Source: Clostridia bacterium (lineage in GTDB: Bacteria > Bacillota > Clostridia > Christensenellales > Aristaeellaceae). From it: 39,412 nt of DNA. Positions 24,539 to 32,344 of this stretch are shown piece by piece. How positions within the stretch are numbered: position 1 is the first letter of the stretch; every line of letters starts with the position of its first letter. Position numbers and translations under genes: made by a program. Where the stretch lies: NCBI GenBank assembly GCA_017427165.1, contig JAFRTK010000112.1, positions 1 through 39,412 on the forward strand, in the 5' to 3' direction. The notes beneath the pieces are model-generated. The model was given only the letters and a program-made list of their open reading frames with translations. It was not told the origin of the DNA and did not search any database.

Positions 24539-25573
24539 TTATTTTGTTTTGATTTCAGTATCCTCTGTAACAGTGAGGCGGAAGGAGATTTTTCCCTCGC
24601 GGGTAAAATCGCCGCCGTTGATGCTGTATCCGCCGGCGGCAGCCGTCGTGTTGTCCGCCATGACGATAATGTCGGCACCGCGCGGAACGCTGCCGGCAGT
24701 GACGGAAACGAGATTATCCGCCATGTAGGTGAAACGGCAGCCGGAACAGACGACCTGGACGCGGTCGCTGCTGTTGAGCTGGACATCATCCGGATCCGGC
24801 GCTACCGCCGCAATCGTCATATCGGATGTGATATTCTGCAGCTTAACGGAAGAGACGCCTTCATTCGGAGTCACCCGGATTCCGTTGACGACCCAGTATT
24901 CCACATCGCCGTCCGCGCGGGCTTCCACACTGCCGAATTCCGTAAAGGTAAGGGAAGCGGCGCTGTTTTCCTCATCCGGACGGCCGAAGCTGTCCAGGGG
25001 AACCAGGGTGACGTTCTCACCGGTAACGGTGATTGTTTCCGGTTCCGGAATATCTTCCTCCTCGTCTTCGGCAGGGACCGGCTCAGCGGCAGGCTCCGTC
25101 GGGGTGGATTCCGGCACCGGTTCCGCGGCAGGCTCACTGGCTGCGGGGGCCGCTTCCGCGGCAGAAGCGGCAACAGGTTCGGCAGTTGGTTCGGCGGCAT
25201 AACCGAGCTCAATGGTCAGGCGGTCCGAATCGACCTGATAGCCGTTTCCGGTCAGATGACAGTAAACTTCCCAGCCATTCAGTTCCGCCGGAACTTTTTC
25301 CAGGGTGATTTTCTGCTTGTTCGGGTTCTTGACCTTAATGCCATTGAAGGTTTTGGAAAGTTCCTTGGCGGTCAGTTCCTCGCCGGTATCTGGATTGACA
25401 AAGCGCCAGGTGAGGCCTTTGAAGCTCTTGGCCTTGATCTCGATGATCACAGTGCCTTCCGCTTTGGATTTTCCGAAATCAGGCTGTTTGGTAATCTTCG
25501 GCCCGGCTGCATAGGCGGTTGCGAGCCCTAGCGTCAGGCAGCAGATGAGCAGCAGCGCAACAATCTTCTTCAT
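24539..25573 (-). CDS. secreted Ig-like protein with Pro/Ala/Glu linker
   Basis: This 344-residue exported protein has a signal peptide at 1-22 (cleavage near Ala-Tyr-Ala-Ala). A first domain at about 24-125 follows, with Lys-Gln-Pro-Asp, Trp-Arg-Phe-Val-Asn-Pro and Leu-Asn-Gly-Trp-Glu-Val-Tyr-Cys. That spacing is typical of bacterial Ig-like domains in clostridial surface proteins. Residues 127-180 are a low-complexity Ala/Pro/Glu/Thr linker with an acidic Glu-Asp run at its end. The last 165 residues form a second, beta-rich domain that I do not recognise, containing two nearby Cys residues (Cys-Ser-Gly-Cys). No sortase signal, SLH or cell-wall repeat is seen, so attachment is unknown. It is monocistronic with its own promoter at 25643-25671. 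Confidence 0.82.
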   Translation of the reverse strand: MKKIVALLLICCLTLGLATAYAAGPKITKQPDFGKSKAEGTVIIEIKAKSFKGLTWRFVNPDTGEELTAKELSKTFNGIKVKNPNKQKITLEKVPAELNGWEVYCHLTGNGYQVDSDRLTIELGYAAEPTAEPVAASAAEAAPAASEPAAEPVPESTPTEPAAEPVPAEDEEEDIPEPETITVTGENVTLVPLDSFGRPDEENSAASLTFTEFGSVEARADGDVEYWVVNGIRVTPNEGVSSVKLQNITSDMTIAAVAPDPDDVQLNSSDRVQVVCSGCRFTYMADNLVSVTAGSVPRGADIIVMADNTTAAAGGYSINGGDFTREGKISFRLTVTEDTEIKTK

Positions 25574-25642
25574 AGCGGTATTCCTCCCTTTGCGGGTTCC
25601 GTGCCGGACGGTACGGACTTATTTCTGATACAAATCTGTAAC

Positions 25643-25671
25643 ATTATACACCAGGCGGGGCAAAAAGACAA
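25643..25671 (-). promoter_or_regulatory. promoter of the secreted Ig-like protein gene
   Basis: On the minus strand a TTGTCT -35 box (25666-25671), a 17-base spacer and a perfect TATAAT -10 box (25643-25648) lie just past the holA stop codon. Confidence 0.65.
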
Positions 25672-25675
25672 ATGA

Positions 25676-26686
25676 TCAGCTTTCAGCGGAGCGCAGGGCA
25701 AGCAGCTTCAGCATGACAGCCTCCAGGGATCCTTCCTGGTTCAGGCGGCCGGACTTCACGGCATATTCCGTATCAAAACAGATCTTCACCGCTTTTTTGA
25801 TCTGTGCATTGGTATACATGGATGCCTGGCGCAGGTACTGATCCACGGCGAAGGGCGGGACACCCAAATTGGCGCGGATGGTATCCCGGCTGCATTTTTC
25901 ATACTGCATGATCCGGATATGCTGCAGGAGACGGAACTGACGCAGCAGCATGGAAAGCATATACAGCCGGTCCGCACCGGCCAGCAGCTGGTTGCGCATC
26001 AGCAGGAAAGCCCGGTCATTCTGGCCGGCCACGACCGCGTCCACCATCTGGAAAACCGTACATTCCGTGGAAGGAGTTGCCAGCTGCCGGACCTCATCCG
26101 GATGGATTGTGACATTTTCTCCGGCGTGGGCGGCAATCTTGGCCACTTCAGTCAGCAGCTTCGAGGTATCTGAACCGCAGGTAAAAATCAGGAAATCCGC
26201 GGTATGTTCATCACATTCCTTGCCCAGGTCCCGGAAAGCGGAAGTGACGAAGAGGGTCAGTTCCCGGTCACGAAGCTGCGAAAACGTAACGATCCCGCCA
26301 CGCTTTTTGACGGCGCCGTACAGCTTTTTCCGCCCGTCCGGCTTTTTGGTGCAGTAGAACAACAGAACCGTGGAGGAGGGAACAGAAGCCAGGTAGGTTA
26401 CCAGCTGGTCATCTCCCTCCGCCCGGCCGGTGAGCGCCGGATGGTCCCGGACGATTACAAGACGCCGGTCCGCCAGGAAGGGGAGCGTTTCGGATGCGGC
26501 GATCAGCTGGTCCGTATCCGGGGCTTCCAGGATGGTTTCATTCATATCCTGCATGCCTTCCGGAAGGACGGCTTCCCGCAGCGCGGCAAGCGCCGACTGC
26601 TTCAGGTATTCCTCATCCCCCTCGAACAGGAGGACGGAAGGGACCTGGTTCCGGGACAATGCCTGCAGAAATTCTTTCCGCTCCAA
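25676..26686 (-). CDS. holA: DNA polymerase III subunit delta
   Basis: This 336-residue protein is the delta subunit of the clamp loader, which opens the beta clamp during replication. The N-terminal part has Val-Leu-Leu-Phe-Glu-Gly-Asp-Glu-Glu-Tyr-Leu near 18-28 and a Pro-Phe-Leu-Ala-Asp-Arg-Arg-Leu-Val-Ile-Val strand near 69-79, both HolA hallmarks. The C-terminal third is the helical collar domain. The start is a TTG codon. It was chosen because an 11-base site complementary to the whole 16S rRNA tail lies ten bases upstream. It is the last gene of the long minus-strand run, 22 bases behind comEC; the comEC-holA neighbourhood is common in Firmicutes. Confidence 0.94.
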   Translation of the reverse strand: MERKEFLQALSRNQVPSVLLFEGDEEYLKQSALAALREAVLPEGMQDMNETILEAPDTDQLIAASETLPFLADRRLVIVRDHPALTGRAEGDDQLVTYLASVPSSTVLLFYCTKKPDGRKKLYGAVKKRGGIVTFSQLRDRELTLFVTSAFRDLGKECDEHTADFLIFTCGSDTSKLLTEVAKIAAHAGENVTIHPDEVRQLATPSTECTVFQMVDAVVAGQNDRAFLLMRNQLLAGADRLYMLSMLLRQFRLLQHIRIMQYEKCSRDTIRANLGVPPFAVDQYLRQASMYTNAQIKKAVKICFDTEYAVKSGRLNQEGSLEAVMLKLLALRSAES

Positions 26687-26690
26687 AGAC

Positions 26691-26701
26691 GGATCACCTC
26701 C
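26691..26701 (-). promoter_or_regulatory. very strong ribosome binding site of holA
   Basis: GGAGGTGATCC on the minus strand pairs with the entire anti-Shine-Dalgarno end of 16S rRNA. It may compensate for the weak TTG start codon of holA. Confidence 0.75.
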
Positions 26702-26708
26702 GGGTTGT

Positions 26709-29012
26709 TTATCGGTCAGATTCGGGAATCGGTTCTTCCGGCGAAAGATACGGGATCACGGTGACACGCCCGTCTTCAAAACGAAGGGTGAGCGCTCCGC
26801 TGCGGGCGGTGGACCAAAGCGCGGTATCTGCACTGAGACGCTGCTCCGCCCAGGCAATATGGCGGGATTCGCTTTTACAGCTCAGCAGGACAGCCTGCGG
26901 GGCGACCGCAGCCAGGTATGCTTCAGAGGAGGATGAGGACGAGCCGTGATGCGCCGCCTTGAGCAGGTCCGCAGGAACGGCGGAATACATTTCATACTCC
27001 CCGGAAATATCCCCGGCCTGGAGCAGGGTAACTCCGTCCAGGGTGAGCAGGGAAACCAGCGAATAATGATTCGCCTCCTGGCCCGGACGTGTTTTTCCGC
27101 TCTCCGGCCAGAGAACATCCAGGCTCCCGGATGGAAGGGGAAGATCGTCTCCCTTTCCGATGTACCGGACCTCGGTTCCGGAAGCGCGAAGCTCTGCCAG
27201 GAGTGTGACAATATCCTCATGGATCAGCTGGTCTTCCGCACCGGCCGGAAGCAGCAGGAGCGGAACCGGGATTTCGTCGTCCAGCATGGAACGCAGGCCG
27301 CCGGCATGGTCAGCATGCAGGTGGGTCAGGATCACCGCATCGGGGGTCAGCCGGCGCCGGCGGAGGAAGGAACTGAGAACCCCGTCATCCGTGCCGGTGT
27401 CCATGACCATTACCCGATCCCGGTCCCACAATACAGCGGCATCCGCATTGCCGACACTGAACTGAATGTATTCCGTGGAAGTATGCGGAGCGGGAAGCAG
27501 TGAAACAACCGTCAGCGCAACGCCGGCCGCCAGCAGGCAGATCCGGGTTTTCCGGGACAGGCGGAGTATTGCGCAGAGGGCGGCGGTCAGCAGCAGGAGG
27601 CCAAAGACCGTGAGTACGGAAGGGGAATGGACCCAGAGCGAAATGCCGGGCACCGCCGCCAGATTCCGGACCACGCCGGTCATCAGCGATGTGGCCGCAG
27701 AAGCCACGGAAGCCAGGAGACCGGATATACCCGGTACGGGCAGCAACAGCAGCGCGATCCAGTCCAGCGCGATGAGCGCGGAAGTATAGGCGGTTGCGGG
27801 TATGCTGACCAGGAAGCCGAGCAGCGGCAGCTTCTGGAAGAACCAGAGCTCCGGGAGAAGGACTCCCAGCTGGGCTCCCAGCACCACCGCCGCGGATTCC
27901 CACAGCCACCGGGGCAGCGTGCGGCGGAAAGGATTGTGCCGCGTAATCCCGGGCGTGACAAGCGCCAGGCCGAGTACTGCCGAGAAAGTGAGCAGGAAGG
28001 AAACGCCGGTCAGCTGAACCGGGGACCAGAGCAGCATCACATAAAGAACTGCGCTCAGGGAATGGAGGCTGCTGCGGGGACGGTTCAGGATCTTACCATA
28101 CAGGGAAACCAGCAGCAGCAGGGAAGCCCGGACAACCGGCGGGTTCATTCCGCACAGCGCACAGTAGGCAGCCAGGACGGCTGCATAGAGCCCAAAACGC
28201 AGGACCGGACGCGGGTGAAGCAGGCGGAAGAGCAGAGCCAGCAGGGCCACCAGGATTCCCACGTGGAATCCGCTGACGGACAGCAGGTGCGCGATTCCCA
28301 GCCGGGAAAAGGCATCCCGGTCTTCCGACGGGATCAGGGAACGCTGGCCGAAAAGCAGCGCCGCGGTATACCCGCCGGTTTCTTCCCCCATCCGGTCGAT
28401 CAGCATGACGGTCAGCTGATGGCGCAGGGAAGCGGCGGCACCCGGAAAGGAAAAGAACGGCGGATCGGATACTGACAGGTTTTCCTGCCCGTAAAGCCCG
28501 ATATCGATTCCCTCCCGGAGCAGCTCTTCCCGGAAATCATATCCGTCCGGATTGACAGAGCCGGACGGATGGTACAGCCCGGCCATGAAAGAAACCAGTT
28601 TTCCCGGTTCCAGTCCGGCCGGAAGTTCTTCATCCTCCGAAAGATAGAAGGTCCAATAAGCTCCGCCGGAATGCTCCCGGCCGTTGAGCGTAACATGGGC
28701 AAGTTTGACACGGACCTGGCCGAAATGACCGGAACGGATTTCATCGGAAATGACGCCCTGCACATCGTAATCCGCTTCGGGCGGCAGGGACGGATGCCAG
28801 GCCAGGCTGCCGGCGGCCGTTCCGACAGCCAGTGACAGGAGCAGGCAGCCAATAAACCGCAGGATACCTTTTCCGAGCAGGATGGCGGCCAGTACCGGCA
28901 GGCATGCGACCAGCGCAAACGCCGGGGATGGGGTGCCGCGGCCGATGAGGATGCCGGCAATCAGTGCCAGCACAGCCGGCGGGAGCAGCCAGGACCGCTG
29001 ACGGGAAGTCAT
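26709..29012 (-). CDS. comEC: ComEC/Rec2 DNA internalisation channel
   Basis: This 767-residue membrane protein would carry single-stranded DNA across the membrane during transformation. The order is three N-terminal hydrophobic segments (about 8-70), an extracellular DUF4131-type OB domain (about 80-190) and the Competence multi-helix domain (about 215-480). A C-terminal metallo-beta-lactamase-like domain follows, with Leu-Thr-His-Leu-His-Ala-Asp-His-Ala-Gly-Gly near 560-570 and further metal ligands intact (Gly-Asp near 674, His-His-Gly-Ser near 692). Full length and apparently functional. No other com genes are in the window. Its ATG overlaps the stop of the MBL-fold gene by four bases, so translation is coupled. 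Confidence 0.93.
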   Translation of the reverse strand: MTSRQRSWLLPPAVLALIAGILIGRGTPSPAFALVACLPVLAAILLGKGILRFIGCLLLSLAVGTAAGSLAWHPSLPPEADYDVQGVISDEIRSGHFGQVRVKLAHVTLNGREHSGGAYWTFYLSEDEELPAGLEPGKLVSFMAGLYHPSGSVNPDGYDFREELLREGIDIGLYGQENLSVSDPPFFSFPGAAASLRHQLTVMLIDRMGEETGGYTAALLFGQRSLIPSEDRDAFSRLGIAHLLSVSGFHVGILVALLALLFRLLHPRPVLRFGLYAAVLAAYCALCGMNPPVVRASLLLLVSLYGKILNRPRSSLHSLSAVLYVMLLWSPVQLTGVSFLLTFSAVLGLALVTPGITRHNPFRRTLPRWLWESAAVVLGAQLGVLLPELWFFQKLPLLGFLVSIPATAYTSALIALDWIALLLLPVPGISGLLASVASAATSLMTGVVRNLAAVPGISLWVHSPSVLTVFGLLLLTAALCAILRLSRKTRICLLAAGVALTVVSLLPAPHTSTEYIQFSVGNADAAVLWDRDRVMVMDTGTDDGVLSSFLRRRRLTPDAVILTHLHADHAGGLRSMLDDEIPVPLLLLPAGAEDQLIHEDIVTLLAELRASGTEVRYIGKGDDLPLPSGSLDVLWPESGKTRPGQEANHYSLVSLLTLDGVTLLQAGDISGEYEMYSAVPADLLKAAHHGSSSSSSEAYLAAVAPQAVLLSCKSESRHIAWAEQRLSADTALWSTARSGALTLRFEDGRVTVIPYLSPEEPIPESDR

Positions 29013-29740
29013 ACGGGGAGAACCTGGCCGGCGGACGCCAGCAGGACACGGGGGTATTTCTGCCGGGCTTCCTGCAACAGGATTTCCGGCGGATAAACAG
29101 GATTGAGATGCGTGAGCACGAGCGCTCCGGCCCCGGCTTCCACGGCCAGGGAAGCGGCCAGTTCCGCGGACAGGTGCGGTTTTCCTTCTGCCCAGTCCGC
29201 AGCGGGAAACAGCCCGTCCGCCAGGAGCAGGTCCACATTCCGGAAGAATCCGGCAAGGGATGGCAGGGTATTGGTATCACCGGTATAACCGAACGCTTTT
29301 CCGCCTTCCTCAATCCGGAAGGATACAGCCGGGACCGGATGGCGGGCTTCCCCGACATGGATATTGCAGGAGCCGACGGTAACGGTGCCGCCGGGTGCAA
29401 TATCCGTGAGCCGGAAGCAGGGAACGGACGCCACGATCTTCCGCAGGGCGGAGGATTCATCGACCGGTGCATAAACCGCCAGCTGCGGTCCGCCTTCCCC
29501 AAAGCCCATTGCCTGAAGCCGGTACATCAGCACCGGAATATCCGCGGCATGGTCAAAATGCCAGTGGGACAGGAACAGCGCATCCACGGATTCCGGCGCG
29601 GTGAGCGCAGTGAGGCGGGACAGTACGCCGCTGCCCAGGTCCAGCTGGATCAGTGCGCTGTCCGCCTGCAGCAGGTATCCGGAGGTGGCGCCATTGCTTT
29701 CCGGGAACGGACCGTTGACTCCCAGCAGATGCAGTTTCAT
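29009..29740 (-). CDS. MBL-fold metallo-hydrolase (YhfI/RNase Z-like)
   Basis: This 243-residue cytoplasmic protein is a metallo-beta-lactamase-fold hydrolase. The metal site His59-x-His61-x-Asp63-His64 is complete, with His133, Asp154 and His212 as likely remaining ligands. The form with Gly-Val-Asn-Gly-Pro-Phe-Pro at the N-terminus and Tyr-Thr-Gly-Asp-Thr in the middle matches the YhfI-like group related to RNase Z, whose substrate is not established. It lacks the RNase Z exosite arm, so tRNA processing is unlikely. An AGGAG site precedes the ATG. It lies between the barstar-like gene (gap of four bases) and comEC (four-base overlap). Confidence 0.9.
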   Translation of the reverse strand: MKLHLLGVNGPFPESNGATSGYLLQADSALIQLDLGSGVLSRLTALTAPESVDALFLSHWHFDHAADIPVLMYRLQAMGFGEGGPQLAVYAPVDESSALRKIVASVPCFRLTDIAPGGTVTVGSCNIHVGEARHPVPAVSFRIEEGGKAFGYTGDTNTLPSLAGFFRNVDLLLADGLFPAADWAEGKPHLSAELAASLAVEAGAGALVLTHLNPVYPPEILLQEARQKYPRVLLASAGQVLPV

Positions 29741-29744
29741 ATGC

Positions 29745-29993
29745 TTATAACTCCTTTACCGAGCCGTTGTTATCCTCAACCACTGCGCAGATCCGATCCA
29801 GCGCACGGGTGACTTCTCCATCGCCGCGGGACGCGATCCACAGGCGGACCGGTTCCCGGCGCTCCGACAGGCAGTCATTCAGCGCGTCAGCGTTCATGCC
29901 GTAGTATTCCGGCAGGGAAAGCATGGACTTCAGCGCGGCATGCAGTTCATGCGGCGTGGAATAGGAGGAAGCGTCCAGATAGATGGTTTGCAT
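29745..29993 (-). CDS. barstar family protein
   Basis: This 82-residue protein has the barstar (ribonuclease inhibitor) fold. It opens with Ile-Tyr-Leu-Asp, then Ser-Thr-Pro-His-Glu-Leu-His-Ala-Ala-Leu-Lys and Leu-Pro-Glu-Tyr-Tyr-Gly-Met-Asn-Ala-Asp-Ala-Leu-Asn-Asp-Cys-Leu. This is the signature helix-loop that plugs barnase's active site. The start at 29993 has a GAGGTG site; a further ATG four codons upstream is possible but would use a weaker site. No barnase-like gene is present anywhere in the window. Lone barstar-like genes are widespread and their targets are mostly unknown. It is embedded in the housekeeping run. Confidence 0.87.
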   Translation of the reverse strand: MQTIYLDASSYSTPHELHAALKSMLSLPEYYGMNADALNDCLSERREPVRLWIASRGDGEVTRALDRICAVVEDNNGSVKEL

Positions 29994-30013
29994 ATTGCAC
30001 CTCATTTCACCGG

Positions 30014-30406
30014 TCAGATTCCGCGGCCGGTACGGATGGAGAAGGCCAGCATGTAGGCGGCGAAAGCGCTTTCCACCGCGACATAAAGCGAACCGTGATA
30101 ATCCGAGGGAACGACCAGCAGCCGCAGGACCGGAATCGCATGCCCGACACCGACAGAGGCCAGGTACTGGTACAGGAGTATCAGCAGGATGACCGCGGCC
30201 GGAATAAAGAGCAGCCAGGCAAACGGCTCCCGCAGGCGGGTCGCGCCGGCAAGCGGCAGCAGCAGACCGAGGGAGGCACCCAGCAGCAGGCCAATGAGCA
30301 AGCCTCCAAAGTACCAGCTGAATGAGAAAAGAACCGACATCAGTACGCAGAGCAGGACCAGCATGGCCAGCGGGACCAGGATAACCGTCAGCTTTCTGAG
30401 AAACAT
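30014..30406 (-). CDS. small membrane protein of unknown function
   Basis: This 130-residue protein is very hydrophobic and not recognised. It has membrane segments at about 5-28, 31-52, 62-83 and possibly 110-124, with basic residues at the N-terminus (Arg-Lys) favouring a cytoplasmic start. Its first 19 bases overlap the end of trmD, and an AAGGAG site for it lies inside trmD. It should be co-transcribed with trmD and the barstar-like gene. No enzyme motif is visible. Confidence 0.78.
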   Translation of the reverse strand: MFLRKLTVILVPLAMLVLLCVLMSVLFSFSWYFGGLLIGLLLGASLGLLLPLAGATRLREPFAWLLFIPAAVILLILLYQYLASVGVGHAIPVLRLLVVPSDYHGSLYVAVESAFAAYMLAFSIRTGRGI

Positions 30407-31130
30407 GTTTCTTCCAGCTCCTTCAGTATTTTCAGGTCCCCGTCATCCAGCTTCGCGGAAGCCAGGAGATCGGGGCGGAGACGCGCGGTGGCAGCCAGGC
30501 TTTCCCGGCGGCGCCAGGCGCGGATTTTCGCGTGGTCGCCGGAAAGCAGGACATCCGGCACACAGCGGCCGTTCAGGTCGCGGGGACGTGTATACTGGGG
30601 ATATTCCAGCAGCCCGTCCGAGAAGGATTCTTCCTCCGGACTGTCTGCACTGCCCAGCACGCCGGGAATAAAACGGGCCACACAGTCCGTGAGCACCATG
30701 GCGGCCAGCTCGCCGCCGGTGAGGATATAGTCCCGATGCTGATTTCCTCGTCGATGCAGGCATCCAGCGCCCGCTGGTCCACACCCTCGTAATGGCCGCA
30801 GAGCAGGATCAGGGAAGGCTCGCGGGCCAGCTCCCGGGCAACCTCGGTGGTCAGCTTCCGGCCGCGGGGTCCCAGGTAGATCCGCCGGGCGTCGGGAGCC
30901 GCCGCGGAAGCTTCTGCCATCGCATCCATGATCGGCTGCGCCATCATGACCATGCCGGCACCGCCGCCGAAGGGGTAGTCATCCGTATTTTTATGCTTGC
31001 TGGCGGAATAGGGGCGGATATCCGTGAGGCGGATATCGAGCAGTCCCTGCTCCCGGGCACGGCCGAGGATGCTGGTCCCGAAGACGCTTTCGAACATCTC
31101 CGGAAAGATGGTCAGGATATTAATCGTCAA
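30388..31130 (-). pseudogene. trmD: tRNA (guanine-N1)-methyltransferase, split by a one-base deletion
   Basis: TrmD methylates G37 next to the anticodon using S-adenosylmethionine and is normally essential. The start is a TTG at 31130 with a GGAGGTGG site; it overlaps the end of rimM by 11 bases. The first 133 codons carry Thr-Ile-Phe-Pro-Glu-Met-Phe, [10 protein letters not shown] and Cys-Gly-His-Tyr-Glu-Gly-Val-Asp. After Gly133, at 30732-30734, the frame breaks because only three Gs stand where four are needed to read [10 protein letters not shown]. Codons in the next frame resume exactly there and run 114 residues to 30388. The joined protein would be 247 residues, the standard length, with every motif intact. 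That argues for a sequencing or assembly error, or a very recent mutation, rather than an old pseudogene. Confidence 0.85.
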
Positions 31131-31641
31131 TGACCGCCACCTCCCGGAGCTTTTCGGAGACAACGGAGATCCGGCGGTTTTCCGGATCGACCTCAGGGAA
31201 AACAGAAAGCAGGGCCGGAGCCATCAGCGTTCCGGTTTCCGTCCGGAACACCCAGGTATCCACGGAGCCATACTGCAACACATCGGTCAGCACGCCGACG
31301 ATGCGGCCGGTTTCATCCACGGCGGTACATCCGACCAGGTCGGCAATATAAACCGCACCGTCTTCCGGCTGCGCGGCATGCGCCCGGTCGATATATAATT
31401 CCTTCCCCCGCAGCTTTTCCGCGTCATCCGCGGTTTTGCAGCCGGCCAGGACGGCATACACAAATCCGTCGTGGATGCGGCTGACGGCGCACGGAACAGG
31501 GGAGAAGGTATCGTTTTCCTTCACATAAAGCGTTTTCCATTCCCCGAAGAGCGAAACATCCGCCGCGTACGGCTTGATTTTGATTTCGCCCCGGATGCCC
31601 TGCGGTTTCAGGACAACGCCGATCATCAGATAATCCTGCAT
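31120..31641 (-). CDS. rimM: 16S rRNA processing protein RimM
   Basis: This 173-residue ribosome maturation factor helps assemble the head of the 30S subunit, by binding S19. The N-terminal domain (Ile-Gly-Val-Val-Leu-Lys-Pro-Gln-Gly-Ile-Arg-Gly-Glu near 6-18) and the C-terminal PRC-barrel domain (Ala-Asp-Leu-Val-Gly-Cys near 99 and a Pro-Glu-Val-Asp-Pro near 151) are both complete. It lies between khpA and trmD in the conserved Firmicute order. Its last 11 bases overlap the trmD start. A hairpin in the 61-base gap to khpA may lower expression of rimM-trmD relative to the ribosomal genes upstream. Confidence 0.95.
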   Translation of the reverse strand: MQDYLMIGVVLKPQGIRGEIKIKPYAADVSLFGEWKTLYVKENDTFSPVPCAVSRIHDGFVYAVLAGCKTADDAEKLRGKELYIDRAHAAQPEDGAVYIADLVGCTAVDETGRIVGVLTDVLQYGSVDTWVFRTETGTLMAPALLSVFPEVDPENRRISVVSEKLREVAVIDD

Positions 31642-31655
31642 TCAGACAACTCCCT

Positions 31656-31700
31656 GAAAAAGCGCGGGATCCGAAACAGATCCGGACCCCGCGCTTTTCA
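31656..31700. terminator. hairpin between khpA and rimM
   Basis: A long inverted repeat has AAAAGCGCGGG arms and then TCCG, with a single mismatch. It is followed on the minus strand by TTTTTC. It lies inside an operon, so it is more likely an attenuator or partial terminator than a full stop. Confidence 0.65.
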
Positions 31701-31702
31701 TA

Positions 31703-31930
31703 TTACTGGATTTCGACAAAAACAGGCTTGCTGTTTTTAGCCGTAGCCGCCTTTACCACGGCGCGGATGGCCTTGGCAATGCGGCCCTGTTTCCCGATGA
31801 CCTTGCCCATATCATCCTCGGCAACATGCAGCTCCAGGATAACAGCCTCAGGGCCCTCGGTCACAGTGACGCTCACCTGCTCGGGATGTTCCACCAGTGA
31901 CTGCGCCACATAGGTAAGAAGTTCTTGCAT
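31703..31930 (-). CDS. khpA: KH domain RNA-binding protein KhpA
   Basis: This 75-residue protein is a single type II KH domain that binds RNA, with the Val-Ile-Gly-Lys-Gln-Gly-Arg-Ile-Ala loop near 44-52. KhpA, with its partner KhpB, affects cell division and RNA turnover in Gram-positive bacteria. Length and position between rpsP and rimM are standard. AGGA before the ATG is the ribosome binding site. The gene lies 77 bases behind rpsP. Confidence 0.95.
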   Translation of the reverse strand: MQELLTYVAQSLVEHPEQVSVTVTEGPEAVILELHVAEDDMGKVIGKQGRIAKAIRAVVKAATAKNSKPVFVEIQ

Positions 31931-32007
31931 GGGTACATCCTTTCTTCCCGGGTACCGGAACAGACAGGCAGACTGCCGCCGTACCGGTGCTGCGGGCGCA
32001 GGTCAGA

Positions 32008-32259
32008 TTATTTCTCCTCGATGGCGCCGGACTTCTTCAGCAGGATGCGCACGGTATCGGTGGGCTGGGCGCCGACACCGAGCCAGTACTTCGCGCGGTC
32101 GTTGTCCACTTTGATTTCCGCGGGCTTGGTCATGGGATCGTAGTAACCGATCTCCTCGATGAACCGGCCGTCACGGGGGCTGTGAATATCAGCGACCACA
32201 ACGCGATAGAAAGGCTTTTTCTTCATACCCATTCTCTTCAGACGAATTTTAACGGACAT
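32008..32259 (-). CDS. rpsP: 30S ribosomal protein S16
   Basis: This 83-residue protein is S16 of the small ribosomal subunit, which stabilises 16S rRNA folding. It begins [11 protein letters not shown] and has Phe-Tyr-Arg-Val-Val-Val-Ala-Asp and Glu-Glu-Ile-Gly-Tyr-Tyr-Asp-Pro, all diagnostic. An AGGAGG site precedes the ATG. Its own promoter lies in the 85-base gap behind ffh, so it need not depend on the ylxM promoter. Confidence 0.98.
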   Translation of the reverse strand: MSVKIRLKRMGMKKKPFYRVVVADIHSPRDGRFIEEIGYYDPMTKPAEIKVDNDRAKYWLGVGAQPTDTVRILLKKSGAIEEK

Positions 32260-32300
32260 TTGGGATTCCTCCTGTAAAATAAATTAATAATCTATCGGAA

Positions 32301-32330
32301 ATCATATACCCGGTATATGAGTCCAATCAA
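32301..32330 (-). promoter_or_regulatory. rpsP promoter overlapped by a palindrome
   Basis: On the minus strand a TTGATT -35 box (32325-32330), an 18-base spacer and a TATGAT -10 box (32301-32306) are present. A perfect 19-base palindrome at 32302-32320 (arms of nine around one base) covers the -10 box and most of the spacer, so it could be an operator. Confidence 0.5.
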
Positions 32331-32344
32331 ACGGGGAGGGGATA

